Positions 1 to 8,242 of a stretch of DNA of 14,083 nt are shown here, piece after piece (positions within the stretch are counted from its first letter, which is position 1; every line of letters starts with the position of its first letter). A model generated the notes under the pieces. It was not told where the DNA came from. It did no database searches and saw nothing but the letters and a program-made list of their open reading frames with translations. Both the position numbers and the translations under genes were made by a program. Source of the stretch: Candidatus Segatella caccae (GTDB lineage: Bacteria > Bacteroidota > Bacteroidia > Bacteroidales > Bacteroidaceae); assembly GCA_900556395.1 (NCBI GenBank), contig USOQ01000063.1, forward strand, positions 1 to 14,083, in the 5' to 3' direction.

Positions 1-170
1 GCCTGTTTTTTTGCATGAAAATAACATTTTTTTTACTTCTATCCCCAAAATGTGTGCGAACACAAACAGTTGTTTATGGTTTGCAACATTTTTTTAGAAT
101 TGATTTTTGCATGATATCTATGGTATGAAGAACAACGTGGTGGCATGCTGCTGATTGTAGGCAAAAAACA
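1..170. other. AT-rich intergenic stretch without a recognisable gene
   Basis: I see no credible coding sequence here; the open frame that crosses it on the minus strand is low in complexity and runs through the terminator of the neighbouring gene. There are poly-T tracts, an 11-mer (TTTTTGCATGA) present twice near 8 and 105, and a short inverted repeat TGTGT/ACACA around 51-64. It may carry the promoter of a gene left of the window, but I could not find a clean TAnnTTTG box. Confidence 0.4.
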
Positions 171-272
171 GCCCTAAAAAATGAAAGTACTTGCGATGGC
201 TGATGAAAGTACTCTCAACTGCCAACGAAAGTACTTGCGATGCCCAACGCAAGTACTTTCGTTTTTTGGGGC
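171..272 (+). repeat. Tandem 22-nt repeats closed by an inverted copy (long hairpin)
   Basis: Three direct copies of a 22-nt unit begin at 183, 205 and 227, each opening with GAAAGTACT; the first and third continue TTGCGATG. An inverted copy, GCAAGTACTTTCG, follows at 249-261, one period after the third. The outer arms 171-199 and 244-272 pair over 29 positions with two G-U wobbles and one mismatch on the plus-strand RNA. The inner copy at 226-238 can pair with the same inverted arm, giving an alternative hairpin with a 10-nt loop. On the minus strand the hairpin is followed by TGTTTTTTGC, so it could act as a second terminator behind the FKBP gene. I infer an intergenic palindromic repeat element; its function is unknown. 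Confidence 0.75.
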
Positions 273-291
273 AGATTTGCTGAAAAAGCAA

Positions 292-330
292 GTAAAAAAG
301 AAAAAGCCCCGTGCCGAAGGGACACAGGGC
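292..330 (-). terminator. Rho-independent terminator of the glyQS-FKBP unit
   Basis: Read on the minus strand, 330-306 forms a GC-rich hairpin (GCCCTGTGTCC, loop TTCG, GCACGGGGC, with small imperfections). It is followed at once by TTTTTCTTTTTT. It starts 10 nt beyond the FKBP stop codon, the usual place for an intrinsic terminator. Confidence 0.85.
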
Positions 331-340
331 AAAAGAGTTG

Positions 341-982
341 TTATTTCTTAATCCATTTTCCGTTTTTATAGCATCCTTTGAGTACAATCTCAAATTTCAG
401 CATCGAGTAGGCAGGAATGGTTGAGCTACTGCTCTGCTGAGAACCATAGCCGAGGTTGTAGGGCATGGTGACCATCCAATGATCGCCAATGTGCCCCATC
501 TTCATAAGGGCAGTGATGAAACCATCCACCAAGTCTTTGGTTAGGAAGTTGGTGGTCTGTGCCTTCTGAGCGTCGTAGTCGCCAGTGAAATTGCTGTCGA
601 AGACATGGTCGTTCATGAGCATTCCCTTGTAGCTTACCATTACCGAGTCGGTGTAGAGGGGGGTGACAGCAGAGCCCTCGCCCTGCTTCAGCTTCTGAAC
701 CACGATGTTGTCTTCCAACTCCTTGTAGGTGGGTGTAATAGGATTTTTGTTATTATCCTCATAGCCCGTCTGGTTTTCCATGCTCCATGTGCGATAGATG
801 TACCAGTTGTTGGCTTCGCCTTCCTGCTTGGCTTTGGCGAGTATTTCAGCAAAAGCAGTCTCGTTCTTAGCCTGCCAGTCGGCATACTCAGAGTTGCTTT
901 CTTCATCGGTTTCGCTACATGATGTCAGCACGAATGTCGACATCATAAGCAGAAACAAATATTTCAAATTCTTCAAAATCAT
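341..982 (-). CDS. FKBP-type peptidyl-prolyl cis-trans isomerase, lipoprotein
   Basis: A 213-aa protein predicted to speed cis-trans isomerisation of X-Pro bonds in envelope proteins. The start at 982 is chosen because it gives a clean lipoprotein signal (MILKN, hydrophobic core, LTSC with lipidated Cys22); the open frame extends 19 codons upstream but that part is not signal-like and reaches into the glyQS end. SETDEE after Cys22 resembles the acidic surface-export signal of Bacteroidota lipoproteins, so it may face outward. The FKBP domain covers about residues 95-205: VSYKG (Tyr118), VFDSNF (Phe128, Asp129), DGF (Phe154 where FKBP12 has Trp59), LGYG (Tyr179) and LKFEI (Phe197). Most FKBP active-site residues are thus kept. 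It lies 31 nt behind glyQS on the same strand with no promoter box between them, so it is probably co-transcribed. The partner protein is unknown. Confidence 0.9.
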   Translation of the reverse strand: MILKNLKYLFLLMMSTFVLTSCSETDEESNSEYADWQAKNETAFAEILAKAKQEGEANNWYIYRTWSMENQTGYEDNNKNPITPTYKELEDNIVVQKLKQGEGSAVTPLYTDSVMVSYKGMLMNDHVFDSNFTGDYDAQKAQTTNFLTKDLVDGFITALMKMGHIGDHWMVTMPYNLGYGSQQSSSSTIPAYSMLKFEIVLKGCYKNGKWIKK

Positions 983-1013
983 TGATGAGTATTTGATATT
1001 TTCTGAATTCAGT

Positions 1014-2576
1014 TTAGAAGTTCTTGATTTCCTTACCAAGCTTCTTCAGTACGCTGGTGATGCTTACGCGGTCCTCGATGATGCCACGAAGGTCGCTGAT
1101 AGCTACACGCTCCTGCTTCATGGTGTCACGATAGCGGAGTGTCACCTTGTGGTCGTTAGGAGTATCGTGATCGACCGTGATGCAGAAAGGTGTACCGATG
1201 GCATCCTGACGACGATAGCGCTTACCGATAGAGTCCTTAGGATCGCCATAGTGTGTATTGAAGTGGAACTTCAGCTCGTCTACGATCTCGTGTGCCAACT
1301 CTGGCAGACCGTCCTTCTTGTCGAGAGGGAACACGGCGCACTTTACAGGTGCCAATGCCTCTGGCAACTTCAGTACCACGCGGCTCTCGCCGTTCTCGAG
1401 CTTCTCCTCGCAGTAAGAGTGGCACATCACGCTGAGGAACATACGGTCTACACCGATAGATGTCTCTACATCGTAAGGTACGTAGCTCTCGTTCTTCTCA
1501 GGATCGAAGTATTTGATAGAGCGACCGCTGAACTTCTCGTGCTGAGACAAGTCGAAGTTGGTACGGCTGTGAATACCCTCTACCTCCTTGAAGCCGAAAG
1601 GCATCTTAAACTCGATGTCGGTAGCTGCGTTAGCATAGTGAGCCAACTTCTCGTGGTCGTGGTAACGATAGTTCTCGTTGCCCATGCCCAGAGCCTCGTG
1701 CCAAGCCAAACGAACCTTCTTCCAGTACTCAAACCACTTCATCTCTGTGCCTGGCTGGCAGAAGAACTGCATCTCCATCTGCTCGAACTCGCGCATACGG
1801 AATACGAACTGGCGAGCCACTACCTCGTTGCGGAATGCCTTACCTATCTGGCAGATACCGAATGGCAATTTCATGCGGCCTGTCTTCTGAACGCTCAGAT
1901 AGTCAACGAAGATACCCTGGGCTGTCTCAGGACGGAGATAAACCTTGCTTGTAGCATCGCTGGCAGCACCCATCTGGGTAGAGAACATCAAATTGAACTG
2001 GCGAACATCGGTCCAGTTCTTGGTGCCGCTGATAGGGCATACGATGCCTTCGTCCTCGATGATCTGCTTCAGCATCTCCAGGTTAGGACCCTGCATAGCC
2101 TCTGTATAGCGGGCGTGGAGATCGTCAAATTTCTTCTGATTCTCCAAGACGCGAGGATTGGTGGCGCGGAACTGAGCCTCGTCGAAGCTGTCGCCGAAGC
2201 GCTTCTGTGCCTTAGCTATCTCCTTGGCGATCTTCTCCTCATACTTGGCCATGTGGTCCTCGATGAGTACGTCAGCACGATAGCGCTTCTTGGAGTCGCG
2301 GTTGTCTATCAATGGGTCGTTGAAGGCATCAACGTGTCCTGAAGCCTTCCATACTGTAGGATGCATGAAGATTGCTGCATCGAGACCTACAATGTTCTCG
2401 TGTAGCAATACCATGCTCTGCCACCAGTACTGCTTGATATTATTTTTCAGCTCGACACCATTCTGACCATAGTCGTAAACGGCTGCCAAACCATCATAAA
2501 TCTCACTACTTGGAAACACGAAGCCATATTCTTTGCAATGGCTTACAATCTTTTTAAAAACATCTTCTTGTGCCAT
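1014..2576 (-). CDS. glyQS: Glycine--tRNA ligase, single-chain class II type
   Basis: Charges tRNA-Gly with glycine using ATP, in the cytoplasm. The 520-aa protein is of the homodimeric eukaryote-like type used by Bacteroidota, not the split alpha2-beta2 type of E. coli. Visible class II features: the motif 1 region at about 32-52 (AVYDYGQNGVELK), a glycine-enzyme signature LRPETAQGIFVDY at 214-226, motif 2 at 248-268 (FRNE ... REFEQME), and motif 3 at 371-381 (ETSIGVDRMFL, Arg378). The C-terminal anticodon-binding domain spans about 410-505 (AVFPLDKKDGLPELA, then QDAIGTPFCITVDHD). A long charged insertion with KYEEKIAKEIAKAQKRF lies at about 105-160, as in this family. The start gives the usual N-terminus MAQEDVFKKI. 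A TATCTTTG box lies 31 nt upstream, and the FKBP gene follows in the same transcript. Confidence 0.97.
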   Translation of the reverse strand: MAQEDVFKKIVSHCKEYGFVFPSSEIYDGLAAVYDYGQNGVELKNNIKQYWWQSMVLLHENIVGLDAAIFMHPTVWKASGHVDAFNDPLIDNRDSKKRYRADVLIEDHMAKYEEKIAKEIAKAQKRFGDSFDEAQFRATNPRVLENQKKFDDLHARYTEAMQGPNLEMLKQIIEDEGIVCPISGTKNWTDVRQFNLMFSTQMGAASDATSKVYLRPETAQGIFVDYLSVQKTGRMKLPFGICQIGKAFRNEVVARQFVFRMREFEQMEMQFFCQPGTEMKWFEYWKKVRLAWHEALGMGNENYRYHDHEKLAHYANAATDIEFKMPFGFKEVEGIHSRTNFDLSQHEKFSGRSIKYFDPEKNESYVPYDVETSIGVDRMFLSVMCHSYCEEKLENGESRVVLKLPEALAPVKCAVFPLDKKDGLPELAHEIVDELKFHFNTHYGDPKDSIGKRYRRQDAIGTPFCITVDHDTPNDHKVTLRYRDTMKQERVAISDLRGIIEDRVSITSVLKKLGKEIKNF

Positions 2577-2607
2577 GATGAAATCTTATAATTTTCAAAA
2601 TTTTCGG

Positions 2608-2615
2608 CAAAGATA
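2608..2615 (-). promoter_or_regulatory. Bacteroidota -7 box for glyQS
   Basis: TATCTTTG on the minus strand matches the TAnnTTTG consensus of the Bacteroidota primary sigma factor. It would give a leader of roughly 25 nt for glyQS. I do not see a good TTTG -33 element at the expected distance. Confidence 0.5.
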
Positions 2616-2639
2616 CGCCTTTTTCTCGAATTTTCTTTG

Positions 2640-2647
2640 TATTTTTG
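2640..2647 (+). promoter_or_regulatory. Bacteroidota -7 box for parC
   Basis: TATTTTTG matches TAnnTTTG and lies 35 nt ahead of the parC start, back to back with the glyQS box. The spacing to parC is normal, but a -33 TTTG is not evident and the area is AT-rich, so a chance match is possible. Confidence 0.4.
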
Positions 2648-2682
2648 CCTAAAATATATAAAATAAGTATTAAAAGCTATCT

Positions 2683-5595
2683 ATGAGCGACGAAATTAAA
2701 GACAAAGACGAACTTCTCAAGGGTGGAGAACCTCATGCGTCGGAATCGGCTGAATCAGCGGAATCAGTAGACGAAGCTGCGGGTGTGACTCCCGAGGACG
2801 AAGCAGCAGAACAACATTCCGATTACAAGCCTGTCAACAGATTTGACGCATCTGCCGTGCGCCATCTCAGCGGTATGTACCAGAACTGGTTCCTTGACTA
2901 TGCTTCCTACGTCATCCTGGAGCGTGCCGTGCCCCATATCGAGGATGGACTCAAGCCTGTGCAGCGACGCATTCTGCACTCCATGAAGCGCATGGATGAT
3001 GGTAGATATAATAAGGTGGCCAATATCGTGGGTCACACCATGCAGTTTCATCCTCATGGCGATGCCTCTATTGGCGATGCCCTCGTGCAGATGGGACAGA
3101 AAGACCTGCTCATCGACACACAGGGTAACTGGGGAAATATCCTCACGGGCGACCGTGCTGCTGCACCTCGTTACATAGAAGCTCGTCTGTCTAAGTTTGC
3201 GCTCGACGTGGTGTTCAATCCAAAAACCACCGACTGGCAACTCTCTTACGATGGTCGTAACAAGGAGCCTATCACGCTGCCTGCCAAGTTCCCTTTACTC
3301 TTAGCACAGGGTGCAGAGGGTATTGCCGTAGGACTGAGCAGTAAGGTGTTGCCTCATAACTTCAACGAACTTTGTGATGCTGCCGTACACTACCTCAAGG
3401 GTGAGCCTTTCACCATCTATCCCGACTTCCCTACAGGCGGAGCCATCGATGTAAGTAAATACAATGATGGTCAGCGTGGTGGCGTGCTCAAGGTGCGTGC
3501 CAAAATCGATAAACTCGACAACAAGACCCTCGTTATCACCGAGATACCTTTCAGCAAGACCACAGGAAGCTTGATCGACTCCATCACCAAGGCTGTGGAA
3601 AAGGGAAAAATCAAAGCACGAAAGATAGAAGACGTTACCTCTGCCAATGTGGAGATACTTGTGCACTTGGCTCCCGGCACCTCGTCGGATAAGACCATGG
3701 ATGCGCTCTATGCCTTCAGTGACTGCGAGATAAACATATCGCCCAACTGCTGTGTCATCGAGGACAATAAACCTTGCTTCCTCACTGTGAGCGATGTGCT
3801 GCGCCACAGTGTGGACCGCACGATGGGATTACTGCGCAAGGAACTCATGCTTCGTAAGGGCGAACTGGAGGAACAGCTCTTCTTCTCTTCTCTCGAACGT
3901 ATCTTTATCGAGGAGCGTATCTATAAAGAGCGCAAGTTTGAGCAGAGTAAGAGCCAAGACGAGGTGGTGGCTTTCATCGACTCTCGCCTGGAGCCTTTCA
4001 AGGATAAGCTCTTCACTGCAGAGGTGGATGGCAAGGGCATGGTAGAGTATGTCTTGCACAGAGAGATTACTCGCGATGATATTCTCCGCCTACTGGAAAT
4101 CAAGATGCAGCGCATCCTGAAATACAACAAGGACAAGGCCGACGAACTGTTGCTCAAGATCAAGGCCGAGTTGGCAGAGATAGAGAACGATTTGGCGCAC
4201 ATGACCGACGTCACCATCAACTGGTTCGAATACCTCAAAGGCAAGTATGGCAAGGCGCATCCACGTCGCACGGAGATAAGAAACTTCGACACCATTGAGG
4301 TTACCAAGGTGGTGGAGGCCAACCAAAAACTCTATATCAACCGTCAGGAAGGTTTTGTGGGTACAGGACTGAAGAAAGACGAGCTGGTGTGCAACTGCTC
4401 CGACCTCGACGATATCATTATCTTCTACAAGGATGGTAAGTTTAAGGTTACTAAGGTGGCAGACAAGATATTTGTGGGCAAGAACGTGCTCCACGTACAG
4501 GTGTTCAAGAAGAACGACAAGCGCACCATCTACAACTGTGTGTATCGTGATGGTAAGCAGGGCGACTACTTCATCAAGCGATTCAATGTTACTGCCATGA
4601 CGCGCGACAAGATGTATGACATCACACAGGGCACACCGAGCAGCCGTGTCATCTACTTTACTGCCAACCCCAATGGCGAGGCAGAGGTTATCAAGGTGAC
4701 CATGGAACCCGACCTCACAAAGAAGCGCCAAAGCATCTTTCTCGAGAAAGACTTCTCGGATATTCTTATCAAGGGACGTGCTGCTAAAGGCAATCTGCTA
4801 ACCAAGCGAGTCATACGACGCATCGGACTGAAGAGTCACGGACATAGTACTTTAGGAGGTAGAAAGGTGTGGTTTGATCCCGATGTCAACCGTATCAACT
4901 ATGATGAGAACGGACGATTCCTTGGCGAGTTTAATGACGATGAATATATCTTGGTAGTACTCGATAATGGCGAATTCTACATCACCAACTTCGACCCCAA
5001 TAACCACTACGAGGACAATATCCTCAGACTGGAGAAATGGGATGAGCACAAGGTGTGGACAGCCATCCTCTATGATGCCGACAATGAGGGCTATCCTTAT
5101 ATCAAGCGATTCACCATGGACGCCACGAAGCGTCATCAGAACTTCCTGGGTGAGAACCCTAACAGCAAGCTCATCCTGCTCACCGATACGGTGTATCCAC
5201 GCATCAGTGTCACCTATGGAGGTGTAGATGCTGTCAGACCAGCCGAAGAGATTGACGCCGAGCAGTTTATCGCCCAGAAGAGTTTCAAGGCTAAGGGTAA
5301 ACGACTCTCCACTTGGAACATCGGTTCTATAGAGGAGTTAGAGCCTACTCGCTTCCCTGAACCAGAAGCCGATGAGGGTTCTGACGAGGCTCAGGAGAGC
5401 GATGAGCGTGTTGGCGCAGGCGAGTCTGTCTCTTCTTCCAGTAAGGAGAAAGCAACAACAGAGAATCTCGACCCTGATGCTGGCAAGAGTCAGCAGCAGA
5501 TTATCGACGAACTGACAGGGCAAACGAGCCTCTTTGATGATAAGAACTTTACCGAGGACGACGAAAGGGATAGAGACTGGCTGAAGGATCAGTAA
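2683..5595 (+). CDS. parC: DNA topoisomerase IV subunit A (Bacteroidota type)
   Basis: Breakage-reunion subunit of topoisomerase IV, which with ParE decatenates daughter chromosomes. In the 970-aa protein the catalytic core starts near residue 52 (QNWFLDYASYVILERAVPHIEDGLKPVQRRIL in the 68-97 region). The winged-helix His-Pro-His is at 123-125 and the DNA-linking tyrosine is Tyr164, in AAPRYIE with Arg163. A coiled-coil/tower region follows (LLRKELMLRKGELEEQLF; later KIKAELAEIENDLAHM), then a C-terminal beta-pinwheel domain from about residue 570 to 880 with repeated G-x-G and FFK/VTK-like blades. I call it ParC, not GyrA, because of the N-terminal sequence and the lack of a clear GyrA box. 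Both ends are acidic and probably disordered: residues 1-50 (with ESAESAES) and 884-970. The tail carries QTSLF at 947-951, like a sliding-clamp binding motif. The residue matching the quinolone-contact serine is Ala128. parE is not in the window. Confidence 0.93.
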   Translation: MSDEIKDKDELLKGGEPHASESAESAESVDEAAGVTPEDEAAEQHSDYKPVNRFDASAVRHLSGMYQNWFLDYASYVILERAVPHIEDGLKPVQRRILHSMKRMDDGRYNKVANIVGHTMQFHPHGDASIGDALVQMGQKDLLIDTQGNWGNILTGDRAAAPRYIEARLSKFALDVVFNPKTTDWQLSYDGRNKEPITLPAKFPLLLAQGAEGIAVGLSSKVLPHNFNELCDAAVHYLKGEPFTIYPDFPTGGAIDVSKYNDGQRGGVLKVRAKIDKLDNKTLVITEIPFSKTTGSLIDSITKAVEKGKIKARKIEDVTSANVEILVHLAPGTSSDKTMDALYAFSDCEINISPNCCVIEDNKPCFLTVSDVLRHSVDRTMGLLRKELMLRKGELEEQLFFSSLERIFIEERIYKERKFEQSKSQDEVVAFIDSRLEPFKDKLFTAEVDGKGMVEYVLHREITRDDILRLLEIKMQRILKYNKDKADELLLKIKAELAEIENDLAHMTDVTINWFEYLKGKYGKAHPRRTEIRNFDTIEVTKVVEANQKLYINRQEGFVGTGLKKDELVCNCSDLDDIIIFYKDGKFKVTKVADKIFVGKNVLHVQVFKKNDKRTIYNCVYRDGKQGDYFIKRFNVTAMTRDKMYDITQGTPSSRVIYFTANPNGEAEVIKVTMEPDLTKKRQSIFLEKDFSDILIKGRAAKGNLLTKRVIRRIGLKSHGHSTLGGRKVWFDPDVNRINYDENGRFLGEFNDDEYILVVLDNGEFYITNFDPNNHYEDNILRLEKWDEHKVWTAILYDADNEGYPYIKRFTMDATKRHQNFLGENPNSKLILLTDTVYPRISVTYGGVDAVRPAEEIDAEQFIAQKSFKAKGKRLSTWNIGSIEELEPTRFPEPEADEGSDEAQESDERVGAGESVSSSSKEKATTENLDPDAGKSQQQIIDELTGQTSLFDDKNFTEDDERDRDWLKDQ

Positions 5596-5610
5596 AACGA
5601 AAAGAAACGT

Positions 5611-6891
5611 ATGAATTTTTTGTTAGCTATCGTGGTAAGCATCCTTGCTTATGGTGCTGTACCCAACGACACAACGCAGAATAATGCTGATGCAATAAAC
5701 CGGGCCATACGCGACTGCGCTGCCAAGGGCGGCGGAGTCGTAGAAGTGCCTCAGGGTACTTTTACGACGGGAAGCGTTTTCTTACAGTCGGGCGTGACGT
5801 TGCGGCTGAATCGCGGTGCCGTACTGCTGGGTTCTAATCGCCTGACTGACTATTCTTCGCTTACCACCGATCTGGACCTCTCGCGGTATGAGAGTGGACA
5901 GGGTACTGTCAACTACAACAGTGCTACCGATGAGCAGTGGTCTAAGGCTATGATCTTGGGCGTAGGATGTGATGGCGCAGGCATAGAGGGCGAAGGATGT
6001 ATCGATGGTGGCGATGTGCGAAATCCTCTTGGCGAGGAGCACATGCGTGGACCACATACAGTGCTCCTTGCAGGATGTCGCAATATGAAGATGCGCAACT
6101 TCCAGGTGAAGCGTTCTGCCAATTATGCTTTTTTGGCTTACCTTCTCGATCAGTCTACGTTTAGCAATCTCTCTATTGAGGGAGGATGGGACGGTATCCA
6201 CATCCGCGGTAGTCACGATGTCAAGATAGAGCGATGCCGTATTTATACTGGCGACGACGCCATAGCTGGTGGCTATTGGGAAAATATGAAGATAAGCCGT
6301 TGTGTTCTTAATTCTTCGTGCAACGGCATTCGCATGATAATGCCTTCTGTAGGTCTTGAGGTGGCCGACTGCCATATCTACGGACCTGGGCGTTTCCCGC
6401 ATATCACTTCTCAACGTACTAACTCCGAACATGCCATCAATTTAGAGCCTGGTGCTTGGGGAAAAGCCCCAGGTCACATGGATCGTATCTTGATTCGTCG
6501 CAATAGGGTAGAGCGCGTGCTGTCACCTCTCTGTGTCACGCTCGGTGATGACAATACCTGTGGCAGTATCGTCGTAGAACATTTGAAGGCTGTAGACATT
6601 ACGCGCATGGCGCTCTCGGTGAAGAGTTGGGGCATGGCTCCTACACGCCAGGTGGTCTTGAGACATTGCCATCTTGAGTTTCGTGGTATCGACGATCCTG
6701 AACTGCCTGCATGGTTTGTGAATCGTCCTACGAACGAATGGCCCGTCTTTCCTTGCTGGGGAATGTTCTTCAGAAATGTAGAGAAAGTAGATGCTCGACA
6801 TGTCGTATTGCGAGTGAAGGGAAAGGAATACAGAGAGGCAGTGATGTGCCAGAATGTCGAAAGCGAGAACCTAACAAAGGGTGTACGTTAA
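5611..6891 (+). CDS. GH28-like right-handed beta-helix protein (polygalacturonase fold)
   Basis: A 426-aa predicted parallel beta-helix protein of the pectinase (GH28) superfamily. The N-terminal part is typical of Bacteroidota GH28 proteins: AYGAVPND (13-20), ADAINRAI (26-33), GGGVVEVPQGTFTTG (40-54), LRLNRGAVLLGS (65-75). The active-site strands are recognisable but changed: WDGIHIRG (193-200) where GH28 has NTDG, TGDDAIAG (213-220) keeping the Asp pair, CNG (237-239) in place of GHG, and SVKSWG (336-341) in place of RIKTW. The three Asp (194, 215, 216) are kept while the Asn, His and Arg are not, so substrate and activity are uncertain. The N-terminus (MNFLLAIVVSILA) is a short hydrophobic segment with no Lys/Arg, a weak Sec signal; the only in-frame codons between it and the parC stop contain no start. 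It follows parC by 15 nt in the same frame and may be read through from it. Confidence 0.8.
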   Translation: MNFLLAIVVSILAYGAVPNDTTQNNADAINRAIRDCAAKGGGVVEVPQGTFTTGSVFLQSGVTLRLNRGAVLLGSNRLTDYSSLTTDLDLSRYESGQGTVNYNSATDEQWSKAMILGVGCDGAGIEGEGCIDGGDVRNPLGEEHMRGPHTVLLAGCRNMKMRNFQVKRSANYAFLAYLLDQSTFSNLSIEGGWDGIHIRGSHDVKIERCRIYTGDDAIAGGYWENMKISRCVLNSSCNGIRMIMPSVGLEVADCHIYGPGRFPHITSQRTNSEHAINLEPGAWGKAPGHMDRILIRRNRVERVLSPLCVTLGDDNTCGSIVVEHLKAVDITRMALSVKSWGMAPTRQVVLRHCHLEFRGIDDPELPAWFVNRPTNEWPVFPCWGMFFRNVEKVDARHVVLRVKGKEYREAVMCQNVESENLTKGVR

Positions 6892-6931
6892 AAAGCCGCC
6901 ACAGAGAGAAGTGTTCTCCTGTGACGGCTTT
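6892..6931. terminator. Long hairpin terminator between convergent genes
   Basis: The arms AAAGCCGCCACAG (6892-6904) and CTGTGACGGCTTT (6919-6931) pair with one mismatch. The enclosed GAGAA/TTCTC extends the stem by five pairs to a GTG loop. On the minus strand it is followed by TTTTT, making a good terminator for the OmpA gene; on the plus strand the tail is weaker (TTTAAAG), but it probably also stops transcripts of the beta-helix gene. Confidence 0.85.
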
Positions 6932-6955
6932 AAAGAAAAGATTTATCCTTATTTG

Positions 6956-8242
6956 TTACTCAACAGTAATCAAAACTCGGCGGCATTCCTCCTTAGGACA
7001 GCCGTTGCTGTCGCCAATGGCCTTCTCCAACTTGATTTCGAAGTCCTTAATGCCTTCTTTCTTTAGGAAGGCTACTACATTGTTCAGACGATTCTCGCTG
7101 AGTTTGTAGTTCTTAGAAGAGATTCCGTCTGATGAAGCCTCGCCAATGATGGTGAGCTTGTAGTCGCCCTGCTGCTTCAGATCCTCGATGAACTTCCTGA
7201 GGCGCAACTTCTCCTGAGTGGTGATGTTGCTCTTGTCTACTGTGAAGAATACCTCGTAAGACCTTATCTTCTTAGACTTCTCGCAATCGTCGAGCTTCGA
7301 CTGTAGTTCGGCATTGTCCTTACGGCATGCCTGTAGGCTTTCGGCAAGTCCGTCGTAAGCGCGCTGCTTGTCTGCCAACTGTTGTTCATAGGCTGCCTTC
7401 ATCTCTGCCTGGTCTCTTAGGGCCTGATAGTAGCGAGCCTTGTTGCTTGGCATCACCTTGCTGACGAAGTTGAAGCGAAGAACCACTCCTGCACTGTACA
7501 TTCCCTTAGGAGTCAAGTCCTTGTTGAGAGGCAGATAGCTGTATCTGCCGAATACACCTGCTGTCCAGCGAGATGAGAGATCGTATTCCAGCGACAGGGT
7601 GGCTGGGATATACATCGCATCTACATGTTCGTTGAAGGCATGACTCTTCATGTAGTTGTGGGTGTAGACGTTGTAGTATCCTTCACCCTTGGCAACAGCC
7701 ATCTCTCTGCAAGAGAAGGTTGTGGAGTTGCGGCTCCATCCACGAAGATAACCGACACCGACTCCCAACCAGAGGTTGAGCTGCTGAGCCTTGCGGTTGT
7801 GCCAGAACTCCATGATGTTGAAGTCTACATTCAGGTCTGCCATGGCGTACTGCATGGTGTAGCGATTTTGGAATCTATCCATCTTGGTCTCCAAAGTCGT
7901 AGGATAGGTCTTTCCTGTAGAAGGATCTTTTATCTCATAATCCCTGTTTGTTGTGGTAGAGAGCATGCCCTTGTCTAACGACCTCAGCATGTCGTACTCT
8001 AAGTTCAAACCCAGTCTTACCCAGGGCTTGATATTGTATTTCACTCCGACACCTCCGAAGGGCATGATGTGCTTTCTTTTAGCTATCTCGTCCATACCCC
8101 TCATGCCATGATACAGAGTTCCTCCTCCCTGGATGTAAACCGACCAAGTGTGAGTACGCACCGTATCATTGTAGGTTTGTGCTTGGAGTGTGGCAGCCGT
8201 CGCTAAGACGGCGACTGCCAAGGTTAAACGTTTTATTCTCAT
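6956..8242 (-). CDS. OmpA-family outer membrane protein with peptidoglycan-binding domain
   Basis: A 428-aa protein predicted to tie the outer membrane to peptidoglycan. The start at 8242 is chosen because it opens a standard signal peptide (MRIKRLTLAVAVLATAATLQA, cleavage about residue 21); the frame runs 12 codons further up without signal character. Residues 30-260 look like an outer-membrane beta-barrel, with alternating strands such as WSVYIQGGG, FGGVGVKYNI and LGLNLEYDM. A charged coiled-coil linker covers about 267-323. The OmpA C-terminal domain covers 324-428: YEVFFTVDKSNIT, IIGEASSDG (367-373) and LSENRLNNVVAFL, with Arg385 matching the peptidoglycan-contact Arg of E. coli OmpA. The matching Asp is Ser370 by ungapped alignment, with Asp372 two residues on. 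Cys415 and Cys420 may form a disulfide. It lies 76 nt behind the fibre lipoprotein with no TAnnTTTG box between, so they are probably one operon. Confidence 0.9.
   Translation of the reverse strand: MRIKRLTLAVAVLATAATLQAQTYNDTVRTHTWSVYIQGGGTLYHGMRGMDEIAKRKHIMPFGGVGVKYNIKPWVRLGLNLEYDMLRSLDKGMLSTTTNRDYEIKDPSTGKTYPTTLETKMDRFQNRYTMQYAMADLNVDFNIMEFWHNRKAQQLNLWLGVGVGYLRGWSRNSTTFSCREMAVAKGEGYYNVYTHNYMKSHAFNEHVDAMYIPATLSLEYDLSSRWTAGVFGRYSYLPLNKDLTPKGMYSAGVVLRFNFVSKVMPSNKARYYQALRDQAEMKAAYEQQLADKQRAYDGLAESLQACRKDNAELQSKLDDCEKSKKIRSYEVFFTVDKSNITTQEKLRLRKFIEDLKQQGDYKLTIIGEASSDGISSKNYKLSENRLNNVVAFLKKEGIKDFEIKLEKAIGDSNGCPKEECRRVLITVE

Noticed and set aside
171..272. Possible CRISPR array
   Set aside because: The 22-nt units are contiguous with no unique spacers, the last copy is inverted, and no cas gene is present.
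118..393. A 91-codon minus-strand open frame
   Set aside because: It runs through the hairpin repeat, the terminator and the 3' end of the FKBP gene in another frame, and has no recognisable features.
798..2342. A 514-codon open frame on the plus strand opposite glyQS
   Set aside because: It lies antisense to a confidently identified gene, is rich in Leu/Val/Ala/His as antisense frames are, and shows no domain, signal or promoter.
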